Shown: positions 7,447 through 15,679 of the stretch, piece by piece | Layout: each line of letters opens with the position of its first letter | Numbering within the stretch: the stretch's first letter is position 1 | NCBI GenBank assembly: GCA_964458325.1 | Contig: CAYWIM010000094.1 | Coordinates: 1-17,153 of the forward strand | DNA length: 17,153 nucleotides | Direction: 5' to 3' | Source: JAGMXM01 sp964458325 | GTDB taxonomy: Bacteria; Verrucomicrobiota; Verrucomicrobiia; Limisphaerales; UBA1319 | Notes under the pieces: generated by a model | What the model was told of the DNA's origin: nothing | What the model saw: only the letters and a program-made list of their open reading frames with translations | The model's database searches: none | Position numbers and translations under genes: made by a program

Positions 7447-8018
7447 AGGGAGCGCGAATCGGAGCGCCGAAGTTCCGGCCGGCTCGTCGATTGACTTTTG
7501 ATTGCAGCCGCGTGAAGGCGCTCGATCTACGCCAGCAACGAGGCGCCGGGCCGGTCGATACCCGGTGGTTGCGCCGCCGGGTGCGCGCGCTGATCGATCG
7601 GGAGATCCGGCTCGAAGGTTATGAGCTGGGGATTCACCTGGTGAACGAGCCGCACATGGTCCGCCTCAACGAGCGCTACCTGCGGCATGCGGGTGTCACG
7701 GACGTGATCGCCTTCGGCTACCGCGGCCGGTCCGATCCCGAAGGGCTGGCGGGCGACGTGGTGGTATGTCCGGCCGAAGCCCGGCGCCATGCGCGGCGCT
7801 ATCGGACAGACAGCCGCGGCGAGATCTTCCGGTATATTGTTCACGGGATCCTGCATCTCCTGGGGCATGACGATCGGACGCCGGCCATGCGCCGTCGCAT
7901 GAAGCGGATCGAGGATCGCTGGGTGCGGCGCTGGGCGGGGCCGGCCCGGGGTGCGGGCAGATCGGATCGCAGCCGTCGGCGCGCCCGCGGCCGATCAAGA
8001 CGTTCTCGAATCCCGTGA
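7443..8018 (+). CDS. ybeY: Endoribonuclease YbeY (rRNA maturation factor)
   Basis: A 191-residue single-strand endoribonuclease needed for 16S rRNA 3' end maturation and 70S quality control. The zinc motif is HGILHLLGHDD at residues 134-144, with H134 and H138 as metal ligands. The third ligand position (His124 in E. coli, in GYDH) is Asp144 here, a substitution I recall in several phyla including Bacteroidota. Upstream, NERYLRHAGVTDVIAFGY (77-93) is the other conserved block. The start overlaps the phoH stop (ATGA). Two oddities: about 35 extra residues at the N-terminus, and an arginine/serine-rich tail from residue 164 (GRSDRSRRRARGRSRRSR) that E. coli YbeY lacks. The tail may bind RNA, or may be a read-through of GC-rich sequence with no role. 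Confidence 0.93.
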   Translation: MKGARIGAPKFRPARRLTFDCSRVKALDLRQQRGAGPVDTRWLRRRVRALIDREIRLEGYELGIHLVNEPHMVRLNERYLRHAGVTDVIAFGYRGRSDPEGLAGDVVVCPAEARRHARRYRTDSRGEIFRYIVHGILHLLGHDDRTPAMRRRMKRIEDRWVRRWAGPARGAGRSDRSRRRARGRSRRSRIP

Positions 8019-8073
8019 TGCGCATCGTCATGAATCTCGCCGTGTGGGGCACGCGGCCTGCAAGCTTATGTAG

Positions 8074-8098
8074 GCCGGGTCACCTGACCCGGCGTTTT
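8074..8098 (+). terminator. Strong palindrome followed by GTTTT, candidate terminator or repeat
   Basis: GCCGGGTCA (8074-8082) and TGACCCGGC (8085-8093) form a perfect 9-bp inverted repeat with 2 nt at the centre, followed by GTTTT. It lies 55 bp after ybeY and 45 bp before recO, so it could end the HIT-phoH-ybeY transcript. The T-run is short, and the palindrome may instead be a dispersed repeat. Confidence 0.5.
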
Positions 8099-8138
8099 GG
8101 ACTGATGGCGCTCGACATCGAGAAGCGGGCTTTGATTC

Positions 8139-8798
8139 ATGGCAGCCGCCATTGAACGGTTCGAGGGGCTGATTGTCCGCCTGTATCCGCTGACGGACAC
8201 GAGCCTGGTGGTGCACTGGCTGGCAGCCGAGCCCGGGCGGGTGGCAACGGTGGCCAAGGGAGCTCGGCAATGGCGATCGCCGTTTCGGGGGCGGCTCGAC
8301 CTGTTTCACCTCTGCGATTTCAGCTTTCAGCGCAGCCGGCGTTCCGACCTCCACACCCTGCGCGAGGCCGTTCTGAGGGAATCCTATCCATCGCTGCGGC
8401 AGCAGTGGCTCAACCTCGACCTTGCGGCCCATGCGGCCGCGATGATCGAGCGGACCTGCGAGGCAGAAACGCCGCTCCCGGGTCCCTTCGAGCTGCTCCG
8501 GGGATTGCTGCGCGCGCTGACATCCGAACCGCCCGCGGTGGCGCTGATGTTCGCCTTGGAGCTGAAGCTGCTGAGCGACCTCGGCTTGCTGCCCGATCCG
8601 AACACCCAGCCCTTGTCGCCCGGCGCCCGCCAACTGGCGCTGCAATGGAGCTCGGCCCCATGGGAGACAGCGATGCGGATTCAACCGAGCCGGGCCCAGT
8701 GCGAAGAGATCGACGGCTGGCTGCGGCGGCTTTGGCTCGGCTCATGCGATCGTCTGCCCCAAGGCCGGGACGGCCTGCTCGCTTGCCTGGCCCGTTGA
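8139..8798 (+). CDS. recO: DNA repair protein RecO
   Basis: A 219-residue RecO, the mediator that loads RecA onto SSB-covered single-stranded DNA in the RecFOR pathway. Residues 5-75 are the OB-fold: RFEGLIVRLYPLTDTSLVVH is the usual opening, and GRVATVAKGARQWRSPFRGRLDLF is the most conserved block. The remainder is the helical C-terminal domain (PFELLRGLLRAL, ALELKLLSDLGLLPD). No cysteine zinc cluster is visible, as in some RecO proteins, and the protein is somewhat shorter than E. coli RecO (242). No strong Shine-Dalgarno precedes the ATG, but the N-terminal motif fixes the start within a few residues. A palindrome at 8074-8093 separates it from ybeY, so it may be transcribed independently. 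Confidence 0.9.
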   Translation: MAAAIERFEGLIVRLYPLTDTSLVVHWLAAEPGRVATVAKGARQWRSPFRGRLDLFHLCDFSFQRSRRSDLHTLREAVLRESYPSLRQQWLNLDLAAHAAAMIERTCEAETPLPGPFELLRGLLRALTSEPPAVALMFALELKLLSDLGLLPDPNTQPLSPGARQLALQWSSAPWETAMRIQPSRAQCEEIDGWLRRLWLGSCDRLPQGRDGLLACLAR

Positions 8799-8880
8799 AT
8801 CGGCCCCCCAGCGGCACAATTCGAGACGAGAGCTTCCGATTTCGATGGCGCTCGCCGGGGGCAGATGATACCCAAAGCGC

Positions 8881-10757
8881 ATGAAGCATCGGACATGCCC
8901 GGGGATGGCGGCGACGTTGCTGGCGAGCGCGGTTTGCTGGATGGAAGCGGACCTGGCGCCAGGCTCGGCGCAATCCGGGCCGCGGACCTCTGGAATCTCA
9001 TCCGGAGGAGAAACGAGTGGGATGGCAGGCCGCACGGGGATCGACCGGCGGGCGGTCGTGACGCGGCATCATGTCGTTTTGCATGAGGTGGACCCGGAAT
9101 CTCCACTGTCGCTGGGCAACGGCGAGTTCGCGTTCACGGCCGATGCGACGGGGCTGCAGACCTTTCCGGAGCTTTTCGAAAAGACGATCCCTCTGGGCAC
9201 GCAATCGCATTGGGGCTGGCATACGTTTCCCAATCCGGAGGGATGGAGCATCGATCGGTTCCAGTTCGCGGAATTCGACAGCCACGGCCGGAAGGTCGGG
9301 TTTGCGGACATACCGGGGAACCGGCGGACGCCCGAGATCAACTGGCTGCGGGCCAATCCGCATCGCCTGCATCTGGGCCGGATCGGGCTGTTTTTCGATC
9401 CGGACGATGGCCGGAGGATCGAGCCCAAGGACCTGGCCGGGATCGAGCAAACGCTCGAGTTGTGGGACGGGCGATTGGTGAGCCGGTTCAGCGTCGATGG
9501 CCACCCGGTCAAGGTCCGAACGGTGGTGCATCCGGATCGGGACGCAGTGGCGGTGCGGATCGAGTCGCCCCTGGCGGGGCAGGGCAGGCTGGGGATTGCA
9601 ATCCATTTCCCTTATGGAACGGGGGACGCGTCCGCGGCGGACTGGACGCAACCGGATCGGCATCGAACAGAGGCGGTGGCCGTTGGATCCCGGGAAGCCA
9701 TCTTGGCCCGGCATCTCGACCAGGATCGGTATTACGTCCGGCTGCGATGGTCGCCGGGGGCTGTGCTCGAGGAAATCGAGCGGCATCGGTGGGTTGTGAG
9801 GGGGGCGGCTGGAGATTCTCGGCCGGGAGGGGTTGGCGCCTCCGAGCCTGGGCAGGCGCCTGCCGCAAATGCCGTTCTGGAATTGGTCGTTGAATTTTCA
9901 GCCGCACCGGGGAGAGATCTCGAAGCAAGCCGGGAGTCGCAAGTGGCCCCACCGAACCGCAGCCGCCCAGGTGACGAGGCGGATGCCGTTGGCGGTGATC
10001 CATCCGCCTCCTTGCGCAGGCGGCTGCATCAAGAGGATCCATGGAGTGCGGGATCAATCAGTTTTCTCGAGGCTGAATCCGCCGCTCGCGAGCACTGGAA
10101 TCGGTTCTGGAGCAGCGGCGGTGCGATGGATCTGTCTGGCAGCAAAGATCCCCGCGCGCGCGAGCTCGAGCGGCGGATCGTGCTTTCGCAGTACCTGACG
10201 GCGATCCAATGCGCGGGACGGTATCCGCCTCAGGAGACGGGTCTGACCTTCAACAGCTGGGAGGGCAAGTTCCACCTCGAGATGCACTGGTGGCATGCGG
10301 CGCATTTCGCGCTCTGGGATCGGCTCGAGCTTCTCGAGCGCAGCCTGCCCTATTACGCGTCGATCCTGCCGCGGGCCCGGGGCATGGCAGCCCGCCAGGG
10401 CTATGCGGGGGCGCGATGGCCGAAGATGACCGACCCGCGCGGGGCGGAATCGCCTTCGGGCGTCGGGCCGTTCCTGATCTGGCAACAGCCGCATCCGATC
10501 TACTATGCCGAGCTGTGCTATCGGGCCCGGAAGGAAAGGCGGACGCTCGATCGATACCGGGAGGTGGTCGAGGCAACGGCCGAGTTCATGGCGTCCTATG
10601 CCGTGTGGGATGGGGCGGCTGGGCGGTTTGTGCTCGGGCCGCCCTTGCAGTGTGCGCAGGAAGTATTTCCCAGGAGCACGACCATGAACCCGACATTCGA
10701 GCTGACCTACTGGCGATGGGGTTTGGAGACCGCGCAAGCGTGGCGGGAGCGGTTGGG
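8881..10757 (+). CDS. Six-hairpin-type glycoside hydrolase, exported, 5' part up to scaffold gap
   Basis: This is the first 625 codons of a large protein interrupted by ten Ns. The N-terminus (MAATLLASAVCW, then LAPGSAQSG) looks like a Sec signal, suggesting an extracytoplasmic enzyme. Residues 60-350 form the beta-rich N-terminal domain, opening with SPLSLGNGEFAFTADATGLQ near 75. From about 385 the sequence becomes helical and aromatic (EMHWWHAAHFALWDR at 467, PFLIWQQPHPIYYAELCYR further on), which fits an (alpha/alpha)6 barrel of the GH65/GH95-like six-hairpin superfamily. These enzymes cleave or phosphorolyse glycosidic bonds; the substrate is unknown and I cannot name a CAZy family. A proline/arginine-rich insert (about 310-375) is poorly conserved-looking. 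The start has no good Shine-Dalgarno and could lie elsewhere in the first 50 codons. Confidence 0.75.
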
Positions 10758-10767
10758 NNNNNNNNNN
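10758..10767. other. Assembly gap (10 Ns) inside the glycosidase gene
   Basis: Ten undetermined bases. The left side ends ...CGG TTG GG and the right side begins G CTG GGA TTA GGG. Overlapping the shared TGGG gives R-L-G-L-G-R-Q in one continuous frame, so probably little or nothing is missing. Counting the Ns literally shifts the frame and creates a false stop further on. Confidence 0.95.
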
Positions 10768-11299
10768 GCTGGGATTAGGGCGCCAGCCGCAGTGGGATCG
10801 CGTGCTCGAGGGCCTGGCGCGGCCCGCGGTGTCCGAGGGAAAATATCTCTTCGCCGAGAGCGCGCCCCAATGCTACACGGAGCGGTCCTGGGCTCGGGAT
10901 CACCCGTCCGTGACGGCGGCTCTCGGGATGTTGCCCGGCCCGGGCATCGATCGGGAAATCATGGGGCGCACGTTCGGCTGGATTTGGGAACAGTGGGATT
11001 GGCCGAGCACGTGGGGGTGGGATTACCCGATGCTGGCGATGTGCGCCGCGCGGTTGGGGCAGCCGGAGAAGGCGGTCGATGCCCTGCTCCTGGACACCCC
11101 AAAGAATGTCTACCGCCGCAATGGCCACAACCACCAGCGCCCTGGATTGACCATTTACCTGCCCGGCAATGGCGGTCTGCTGGCGGCGGTGGCGATGATG
11201 GCTGCGGGATGGGATGGCGCACCGGCACGGCCATCTCCGGGCTTTCCGGATAACGGTCAGTGGAACGTCAGATCAGAAGGGCTTCGGCCGATGCCTTGA
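10768..11299 (+). CDS. Six-hairpin-type glycoside hydrolase, 3' part after scaffold gap
   Basis: This is the C-terminal 176 codons of the same glycosidase, read in a different nominal frame (first full codon at 10769) only because of the Ns. It opens GLGRQPQWDRVLEGLARP, a natural continuation of WRWGLETAQAWRERLG on the left side. It then shows a strongly conserved-looking core: ARDHPSVTAALGMLPG, WIWEQWDWPSTWGWDYPMLA and IYLPGNGGLLAAVAMMAAGW, typical of the last helical hairpins of an (alpha/alpha)6 barrel. It ends in VRSEGLRPMP followed by TGA. No catalytic acid can be assigned with certainty. The gene is convergent with the prepilin-like gene, with 53 bp between stops and no clear terminator. 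Confidence 0.75.
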
Positions 11300-11352
11300 G
11301 TTTCTGGCGCCAAACAAAGATCAACTCCGGAACTCTTTGCCGCGACTGCCTG

Positions 11353-12234
11353 CTAGTACTTTCGCCGCGTGCACCGCTCCTGGATCCATTTCACGTCCTC
11401 GTTGTTGGGCGTGGCAAAATTCAGCGGAATATCTCCGCCTTTGACCAGGGTCGGCGTGGTCCGCGGATCGACCCACTTCCGGATTTCCGAATGGCCGTCG
11501 GCGAAGGAGAATCCGCCCGCCCGGTTGTGGTAGCTGGCGGGCAGGTCGACGATCTTGAGCAAATTCGGCTGGTTGGGGTAGCCGCGCATGTCGGTCACCC
11601 AAAAGGCGTCATTGATGCTATCCTCGCGCTCGTCGAGGAGGACATAGGTCATCGTGGGGCCGGGGACCTTGAGGTCGCTCATCTTGTTGTAAACGATCCA
11701 CGGCTCGCCGAACGCCCAGCCGCCGTCGCCGCCTTCATTGCCGCCCACCCAGTTGTTCATGGACATGCTGCGGACACGCGGCTTGATTGCGCCGCGGACA
11801 TTGACGGTCGACTTGTCGGCGGGGCATTTCCAGATGGCGGTGTTGTTGCCGCAGTATTTCCAGAGAGGGCTTTGCTTGATGTCCTTTTCGGGATTCCAGT
11901 TGGACTCGTTGGCGCCGCTCCAGTCGAGGATGCCCTGGACCCATGCGTATTTGGCGTTGGCGCCGCCTGCCGCGGCGTACGCGAATGGGATCTTGTCGTT
12001 GTTATCGTCCGAATAGAGCCGCCAGGCGAGCATGAGCTGGCGGTGGTTGGTCATGCATTGGATGCCCTGGGCCTTGGTCTTGGCCTTGCCCAGCACGGGC
12101 AACAGCATGCCTGCCAGGATGGCAATGATCGCAATGACCACCAGCAGCTCGATCAGGGTGAAACCCGAGGCGGCACGACAAGATGTCCGGCGGTTATTTC
12201 TCCCGGCCCGGACGATTCGATTCTTCAGGTTCAT
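11353..12234 (-). CDS. Prepilin-type N-terminal cleavage/methylation protein with H-X9-DG C-terminus
   Basis: A 293-residue pseudopilin-like protein. The type IV prepilin signature GFTLIELLVV is at residues 24-33, followed by the hydrophobic helix AIIAILAGMLLPVLGKAK. A prepilin peptidase should cut after Gly24 and methylate Phe25. A 23-residue positively charged leader precedes it. The C-terminus has H236, exactly nine residues, then D246-G247, the H-X9-DG motif of the large planctomycete/verrucomicrobial pseudopilin families. The body has CPADKST and NNWVGGN-type segments usual for these proteins. They are found in dozens per genome and their function is mostly unknown; type II secretion-like or surface roles are proposed. 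A promoter-like element lies just upstream; no Shine-Dalgarno is seen. The LamG gene upstream on the same strand is separated by about 270 bp of repeats. Confidence 0.93.
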   Translation of the reverse strand: MNLKNRIVRAGRNNRRTSCRAASGFTLIELLVVIAIIAILAGMLLPVLGKAKTKAQGIQCMTNHRQLMLAWRLYSDDNNDKIPFAYAAAGGANAKYAWVQGILDWSGANESNWNPEKDIKQSPLWKYCGNNTAIWKCPADKSTVNVRGAIKPRVRSMSMNNWVGGNEGGDGGWAFGEPWIVYNKMSDLKVPGPTMTYVLLDEREDSINDAFWVTDMRGYPNQPNLLKIVDLPASYHNRAGGFSFADGHSEIRKWVDPRTTPTLVKGGDIPLNFATPNNEDVKWIQERCTRRKY

Positions 12235-12263
12235 GCGTCAACAATTTTACGTTCAACAAAGAA

Positions 12264-12292
12264 ATTCTAAGGACGATTTTCACGATCTGCAA
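12264..12292 (-). promoter_or_regulatory. Candidate promoter of the prepilin-like gene
   Basis: On the minus strand TTGCAG (12287-12292) and TAGAAT (12264-12269) are 17 nt apart. The -10 box matches consensus at five of six positions, the -35 box at three. The predicted start near 12257 gives a short leader of about 23 nt before the ATG at 12234. The surrounding DNA is AT-richer than its neighbours. Motif match only. Confidence 0.45.
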
Positions 12293-12333
12293 GTCATCTT
12301 TACCAAGGCGGCGGATGAGCCGACCTGCGTCAC

Positions 12334-12391
12334 GTATCGCCGACTTTCCAGTCGGCACACAACTCGATGCCGGCTGGAGAACCGGCGATAC
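12334..12391. repeat. Compound palindromic repeat (GTATCGCCG element)
   Basis: The outer arms GTATCGCCG (12334-12342) and CGGCGATAC (12383-12391) are perfectly inverted. Each half holds its own hairpin: GCCGACT-TTCC-AGTCGGC (12339-12356) and GCCGG ... CCGGC (12369-12386). A further 7-bp pair, CTCGATG (12363-12369) and CATCGAG (12402-12408), links to the flanking bases. The layout is that of a REP/MITE-like intergenic element. No coding sequence is present. Confidence 0.65.
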
Positions 12392-12427
12392 TGTAGCGTG
12401 CCATCGAGCGGCGTGCCAGGGATGGCC

Positions 12428-12480
12428 CGCCCTACCTTTCAGCTTTCGAAGGTAGGGCGAGCCCTCCGCGCGGGCCGGCC
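12428..12480. repeat. GGTAGGGCG-type palindromic repeat, possible terminator of the LamG gene
   Basis: CGCCCTACCTT (12428-12438) and AAGGTAGGGCG (12449-12459) form a perfect 11-bp inverted repeat with a 10-nt loop, followed by a GC-rich tail (GCCCTCCGCGCGGGC) that pairs with itself. The right arm and tail resemble bases 1-30 of this window, showing a dispersed family. It lies between the end of the LamG gene and the prepilin-like gene, so it may also end LamG transcription, though there is no T-run. Confidence 0.65.
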
Positions 12481-12501
12481 TGGGTGTTCTCGACAGCCTG
12501 G

Positions 12502-14133
12502 TTACGGCTTAATCACCCGATAAAATGCCTTCGGCGAGGTCAGCGGTTCGGCAACGTAGAACTTGCCTCCACCCGAGACGGGCGTGGTGGTCACATCAAC
12601 CCAATTGGTGCGCGGCTCGTTCAGGTCGTAGGACTTCTGCAGAACGAATCCGGCAGGCACGGCAGGCCAGGAGAGCAGGACCGGCGTTACCGCGGTGACT
12701 TCGACCGCGGTCTGGCCAGGGACGGGCCAGCAATCCAGTTCCGCGACAGGGACGACGCCCTTCGAGTAGCGGAACCGGTCCAACTTGCCGATGTAGGGAT
12801 TGCCTCCGGCCTCGGAGCCGAAATAGAACACGGTGCCGGTTCGGTCGAACAGGACGCCGCGATTGTAGGCACGGGTGTCGCGCAGAACCCCATCCACGTA
12901 GAACCGAAACGCCACGCCGTGCTCATGCACCAGGGCAATGTGATGCCACAGGCCATCGTCGGGGATGAACGCGGTGGACGTCTGATCCACAATGCCGAGC
13001 GTGGTCACAAAGACCCGTCGATCGGTTGTGACCGAGAACGAGAGGGCGCCTCCGGGGCAGTTGTTTTGGAACAGGACCGACCGGAGCTGGTTTTGCGGGC
13101 TGAACTTAACCCAGGTTTGGACCGTGAAGGATGGGTTGCTGGTGTCGAGTGACAGCGCGACGCTTGGATCCGGAATCACGCAATACTGGCCGGAGGCAAA
13201 CTCGAGCGCATAATCGCCCGCCAGCCCGGAAGGCGTGTCAGTTGTGAAACTGGCCTCGGTGATCCGCGCCCGGTATTCCTCGTAGCTGGTCAGGAGACGC
13301 GCCGGCTCGACCGCGCTTTGGAAAGGCATGCCGGTTTCGGAGAAGTTGTAGGCAGCCACCGTGCTTGCATAGGGTGCTTTCGGCGTGGCGGCCACATAGT
13401 CGAGTTGATCGGGCGTGAGAGCCGCCTTGTGGATTCGCACCCGGTCGAGAGCGCCCATGATGGGGTTGCCTGTTCCCTCCGAGCCGATGCTGAGGAGGTA
13501 GTTCTGCAGGGCGCGAATCTGGTTGGTGTTCGCCATAACCGATTCATACCCGCCGGCGGCGAATCCGCCGTTGACGTAGAACGTCACCCCCGTTCCCGGC
13601 ACCCACACCGAGGCGACATGGGTCCAGACGCCGGCGGAAACAAAGTAACCGCTATCGATATCGACAATCCCATAGAGCGTGAACCGGAGCTGGGCGTTGT
13701 TCAGGCCCAGCTTGTACATGCCGCCGTAGGCAATGATGCCTTCATTGACCCGAAGATCGGCCGGGTCCGTCTTGACCCAGGCTTCGAGCGTGAACTCGTT
13801 GGTCCGGAGATTGAAGATGTTGTTCGCGGCCGACTCGGGATTGACCAGGAAGCCGACGCCCTGGAGCTGGACGGCGGTATCGCCCGCCGCCGCCGAGGGC
13901 GAGTCGGCGGTCGCTATCGGTTGATTGGTGGGGATCACCGGCACGCCCAACGAGCCCACGAGCCCGTTGACGGTGCTGGAGATGGTCCTGCCCGTCCCCT
14001 CGTTGAACTCGAACTGCGCCAGAGTGTCCGCGGCGCGCGAGGTTCCGGCGGCGAGCCAGCCGGCAGCCAAGGCGACGGCCAGGCATGCCAGGGCTCGTCC
14101 GGCCGCGCGGGTTAATACAGCGGATTTGATCAT
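12502..14133 (-). CDS. Secreted protein with two LamG/concanavalin A-like domains
   Basis: A 543-residue exported protein. A Sec signal peptide covers residues 1-35 (ACLAVALAAGWLAAG, cleavage at SRAA). Two LamG-type jelly-roll domains follow: about 36-250 (LEAWVK near 116, THVASVW, FYVNGG, IGSEGTGNPIMGALDRVRI) and about 258-460 (VQTWVKF near 338, WHHIALVH, FYVDG, FGSEAGGNPYIGKLDRFRY). The repeated WVK ... FYV(N/D)G ... LDR(V/F)R pattern indicates duplication. Residues 475-543 form a short beta-rich end (VLQKSYDLNEPRTNWVDV, AFYRVIKP) that recurs in verrucomicrobial secreted proteins, as far as I remember. Such domains bind carbohydrate or surface ligands; no enzyme motif is seen. AAGGA lies 6 nt before the ATG (14140-14144), supporting the start. 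It diverges from the ChbG-like gene. Confidence 0.88.
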   Translation of the reverse strand: MIKSAVLTRAAGRALACLAVALAAGWLAAGTSRAADTLAQFEFNEGTGRTISSTVNGLVGSLGVPVIPTNQPIATADSPSAAAGDTAVQLQGVGFLVNPESAANNIFNLRTNEFTLEAWVKTDPADLRVNEGIIAYGGMYKLGLNNAQLRFTLYGIVDIDSGYFVSAGVWTHVASVWVPGTGVTFYVNGGFAAGGYESVMANTNQIRALQNYLLSIGSEGTGNPIMGALDRVRIHKAALTPDQLDYVAATPKAPYASTVAAYNFSETGMPFQSAVEPARLLTSYEEYRARITEASFTTDTPSGLAGDYALEFASGQYCVIPDPSVALSLDTSNPSFTVQTWVKFSPQNQLRSVLFQNNCPGGALSFSVTTDRRVFVTTLGIVDQTSTAFIPDDGLWHHIALVHEHGVAFRFYVDGVLRDTRAYNRGVLFDRTGTVFYFGSEAGGNPYIGKLDRFRYSKGVVPVAELDCWPVPGQTAVEVTAVTPVLLSWPAVPAGFVLQKSYDLNEPRTNWVDVTTTPVSGGGKFYVAEPLTSPKAFYRVIKP

Positions 14134-14227
14134 GAGAATTCCTTATTGTGGTTTGAGGTTTTGACTCGGCGATCTTGCATCGCTCGCTATAGGTTCCCTG
14201 CCGCTTCACGGCACTCCGAGGGCGACA

Positions 14228-14247
14228 GGTTTAAACGACATTAAACC
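14228..14247. promoter_or_regulatory. Inverted repeat in the divergent LamG/ChbG intergenic region, possible operator
   Basis: GGTTTAA (14228-14234) and TTAAACC (14241-14247) are a perfect 7-bp inverted repeat with a 6-nt spacer, in the 229-bp region between two divergent genes. The AT-rich half-sites contrast with GC-rich surroundings. A dimeric regulator site is one reading; no promoter could be placed with confidence. Confidence 0.35.
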
Positions 14248-14362
14248 GACTCAAGGGGCTGGCCAAGCAAAAAATGCGGCCTGCATCCGCCTCCGCACCT
14301 CGGCGGCGCCAGTCGGAAGCATTCTCATTGCGGCCCATGGCCATCGACGGGTAGAATCCGGC

Positions 14363-15340
14363 ATGCATCGAACACTGCTTTTCGACAAGCTGGCGCGCGG
14401 GGTGGTTTTGGCATTGCTGGCGTTATTGATGAGCGCGGACCATGGAATGGCGGCCGAGAAGAAGACGTTGGCCGAGCGCCTAGGATATCGGGCTACGGAC
14501 AAGATCCTGATCGTCAACGGGGATGACGCCGGGATGTGCCACACGGCGAACCTCGCTACGATCGAGTGCCTGGAGACGGGCTTGATGCGGACCTCGACGA
14601 TCATGGCGCCCTGCCCGTGGTTTCCAGAGATCGCCAGCTATGCGCGCCAGAACCCGGACAAGGATTTTGGGGTGCATCTGTGCCACACGGCCGAGTGGGG
14701 GAAGTATCGGTGGGGGCCGATCGCCGGGGCCGACCGAGTGCCGGGCCTGGTGGATGCCGACGGCTATTTGTGGCGGGGCGTCGAGGATGTCTATCGCCAC
14801 GCCAAGCCGGGGGAGGCGCTGATCGAGGGGCGCGCTCAGATCCGGCGGGCGCTCGCGGCCGGGATCGACGTCACGCATCTGGACTCGCACATGGGAACGC
14901 TCCAGCTCGATCCGGAGTTCATGAAAGTGTATGTCCAGCTGGCCCTCGAGTTCGATCTGCCGCTTCGGATGGCGTCGCAGGAGACGATGGCGCGGTTCGG
15001 GCAGCCGGGTCTGCGGGCGCAGGTGGCCGCCCAGGGCATTGTGTTCCCGGACGACTTCGTTTACGAGGAGCTGGCGAGCGAGAAAAAGGGGGTCAAGGCG
15101 TTCTGGATGGGAGTGGTCCGGAACCTGAAGCCGGGCGTGACCGAGCTATACATTCACGCCGGGCTGCCCACCGACGAGCTCAAGGCGATCACGGGATCGT
15201 GGGCGACGCGGTCGGAGGAGCTCGAGGTGTTTGCTCGGGACCCAGAGATGAAACGGCTGGTGGCCGACCAGAAGATCATCCTGACCGGGTACCGTCCGCT
15301 GCGGGATCTGCAAAGGGCCGAGAAGCGTCAGAATCGCTGA
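14363..15340 (+). CDS. ChbG/HpnK (YdjC)-family polysaccharide deacetylase, exported
   Basis: A 325-residue protein of the ChbG/HpnK (YdjC-like) carbohydrate deacetylase family. Characterised members remove an acetyl group from chitooligosaccharides or from a hopanoid intermediate using a divalent metal. A signal peptide covers residues 1-31 (VVLALLALLMSADHGMAA), so it acts outside the cytoplasm. Metal-site and catalytic motifs are visible: NGDDAG (52-57), GVHLCHT (103-109) and HLDSHMG (172-178), with a late YIHAG block. TIMAPCPWFPEIASY is also typical of the family. Length is normal. No strong Shine-Dalgarno is present. It is the last ordinary chromosomal gene before the accessory DNA and CRISPR array. 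Substrate unknown; together with the glycosidase and LamG protein it fits an organism living on polysaccharides. Confidence 0.88.
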   Translation: MHRTLLFDKLARGVVLALLALLMSADHGMAAEKKTLAERLGYRATDKILIVNGDDAGMCHTANLATIECLETGLMRTSTIMAPCPWFPEIASYARQNPDKDFGVHLCHTAEWGKYRWGPIAGADRVPGLVDADGYLWRGVEDVYRHAKPGEALIEGRAQIRRALAAGIDVTHLDSHMGTLQLDPEFMKVYVQLALEFDLPLRMASQETMARFGQPGLRAQVAAQGIVFPDDFVYEELASEKKGVKAFWMGVVRNLKPGVTELYIHAGLPTDELKAITGSWATRSEELEVFARDPEMKRLVADQKIILTGYRPLRDLQRAEKRQNR

Positions 15341-15468
15341 TGCCATTTCGATGCCAACGAGTGCTCGAACAGGTCAGCCAGAAGCCACCGGCGATTCTCC
15401 TCCAAGCCAACCGACGGAATGCGACATGCCAACAAAGTGATCTCGTTCAATGCCTGCCGAACATTGAT

Positions 15469-15490
15469 TATACGACTACCGGTTCGTATA
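15469..15490. repeat. Inverted repeat TATACGA/TCGTATA
   Basis: TATACGA (15469-15475) and TCGTATA (15484-15490) form a perfect 7-bp inverted repeat with an 8-nt spacer. It could be an operator or small hairpin. A second palindrome lies 23 bp downstream. Confidence 0.45.
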
Positions 15491-15513
15491 TTGAAAGGTC
15501 GATAGCCATGCAC

Positions 15514-15532
15514 TTAAGTCATTATGGCTTAA
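15514..15532. repeat. Near-perfect 19-bp palindrome
   Basis: TTAAGTCAT (15514-15522), a central T, then ATGGCTTAA (15524-15532) pair at all nine positions with one T-G wobble. Symmetry of this kind without a loop is more typical of a protein-binding site than of an RNA hairpin. No gene that it would control is recognisable. Confidence 0.45.
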
Positions 15533-15679
15533 CCTACTAGGCATGCAAATCAAGCCCGTTCAGAGATGCGTAAGCTCATTTGCTGCCAGCATGCGGTCGC
15601 ACAGGCGACAGCTTCCCGCCTGCCAAAGTTCTGGCAAGACTCTGCTGAGTGGGCTCACAGTGTTATGATAGGCAAGAAC

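Noticed and set aside
7491..7519. TTGACT inside the start of ybeY, as in the promoter before the HIT gene
   Set aside because: No acceptable -10 box lies 16-18 nt downstream (GAAGGC at 17 nt), and the site is inside a coding sequence.
10768..11253. Continuation of the glycosidase in its nominal frame through the Ns
   Set aside because: That reading gives a GC-rich nonsense peptide. The other frame shows the conserved glycosidase C-terminus, so the Ns must not be counted.
15340..15540. A 66-codon frame overlapping the ChbG-like stop as TGATG
   Set aside because: The overlap could suggest coupling, but the translated sequence has no protein-like features, and an equally long frame runs on the opposite strand.
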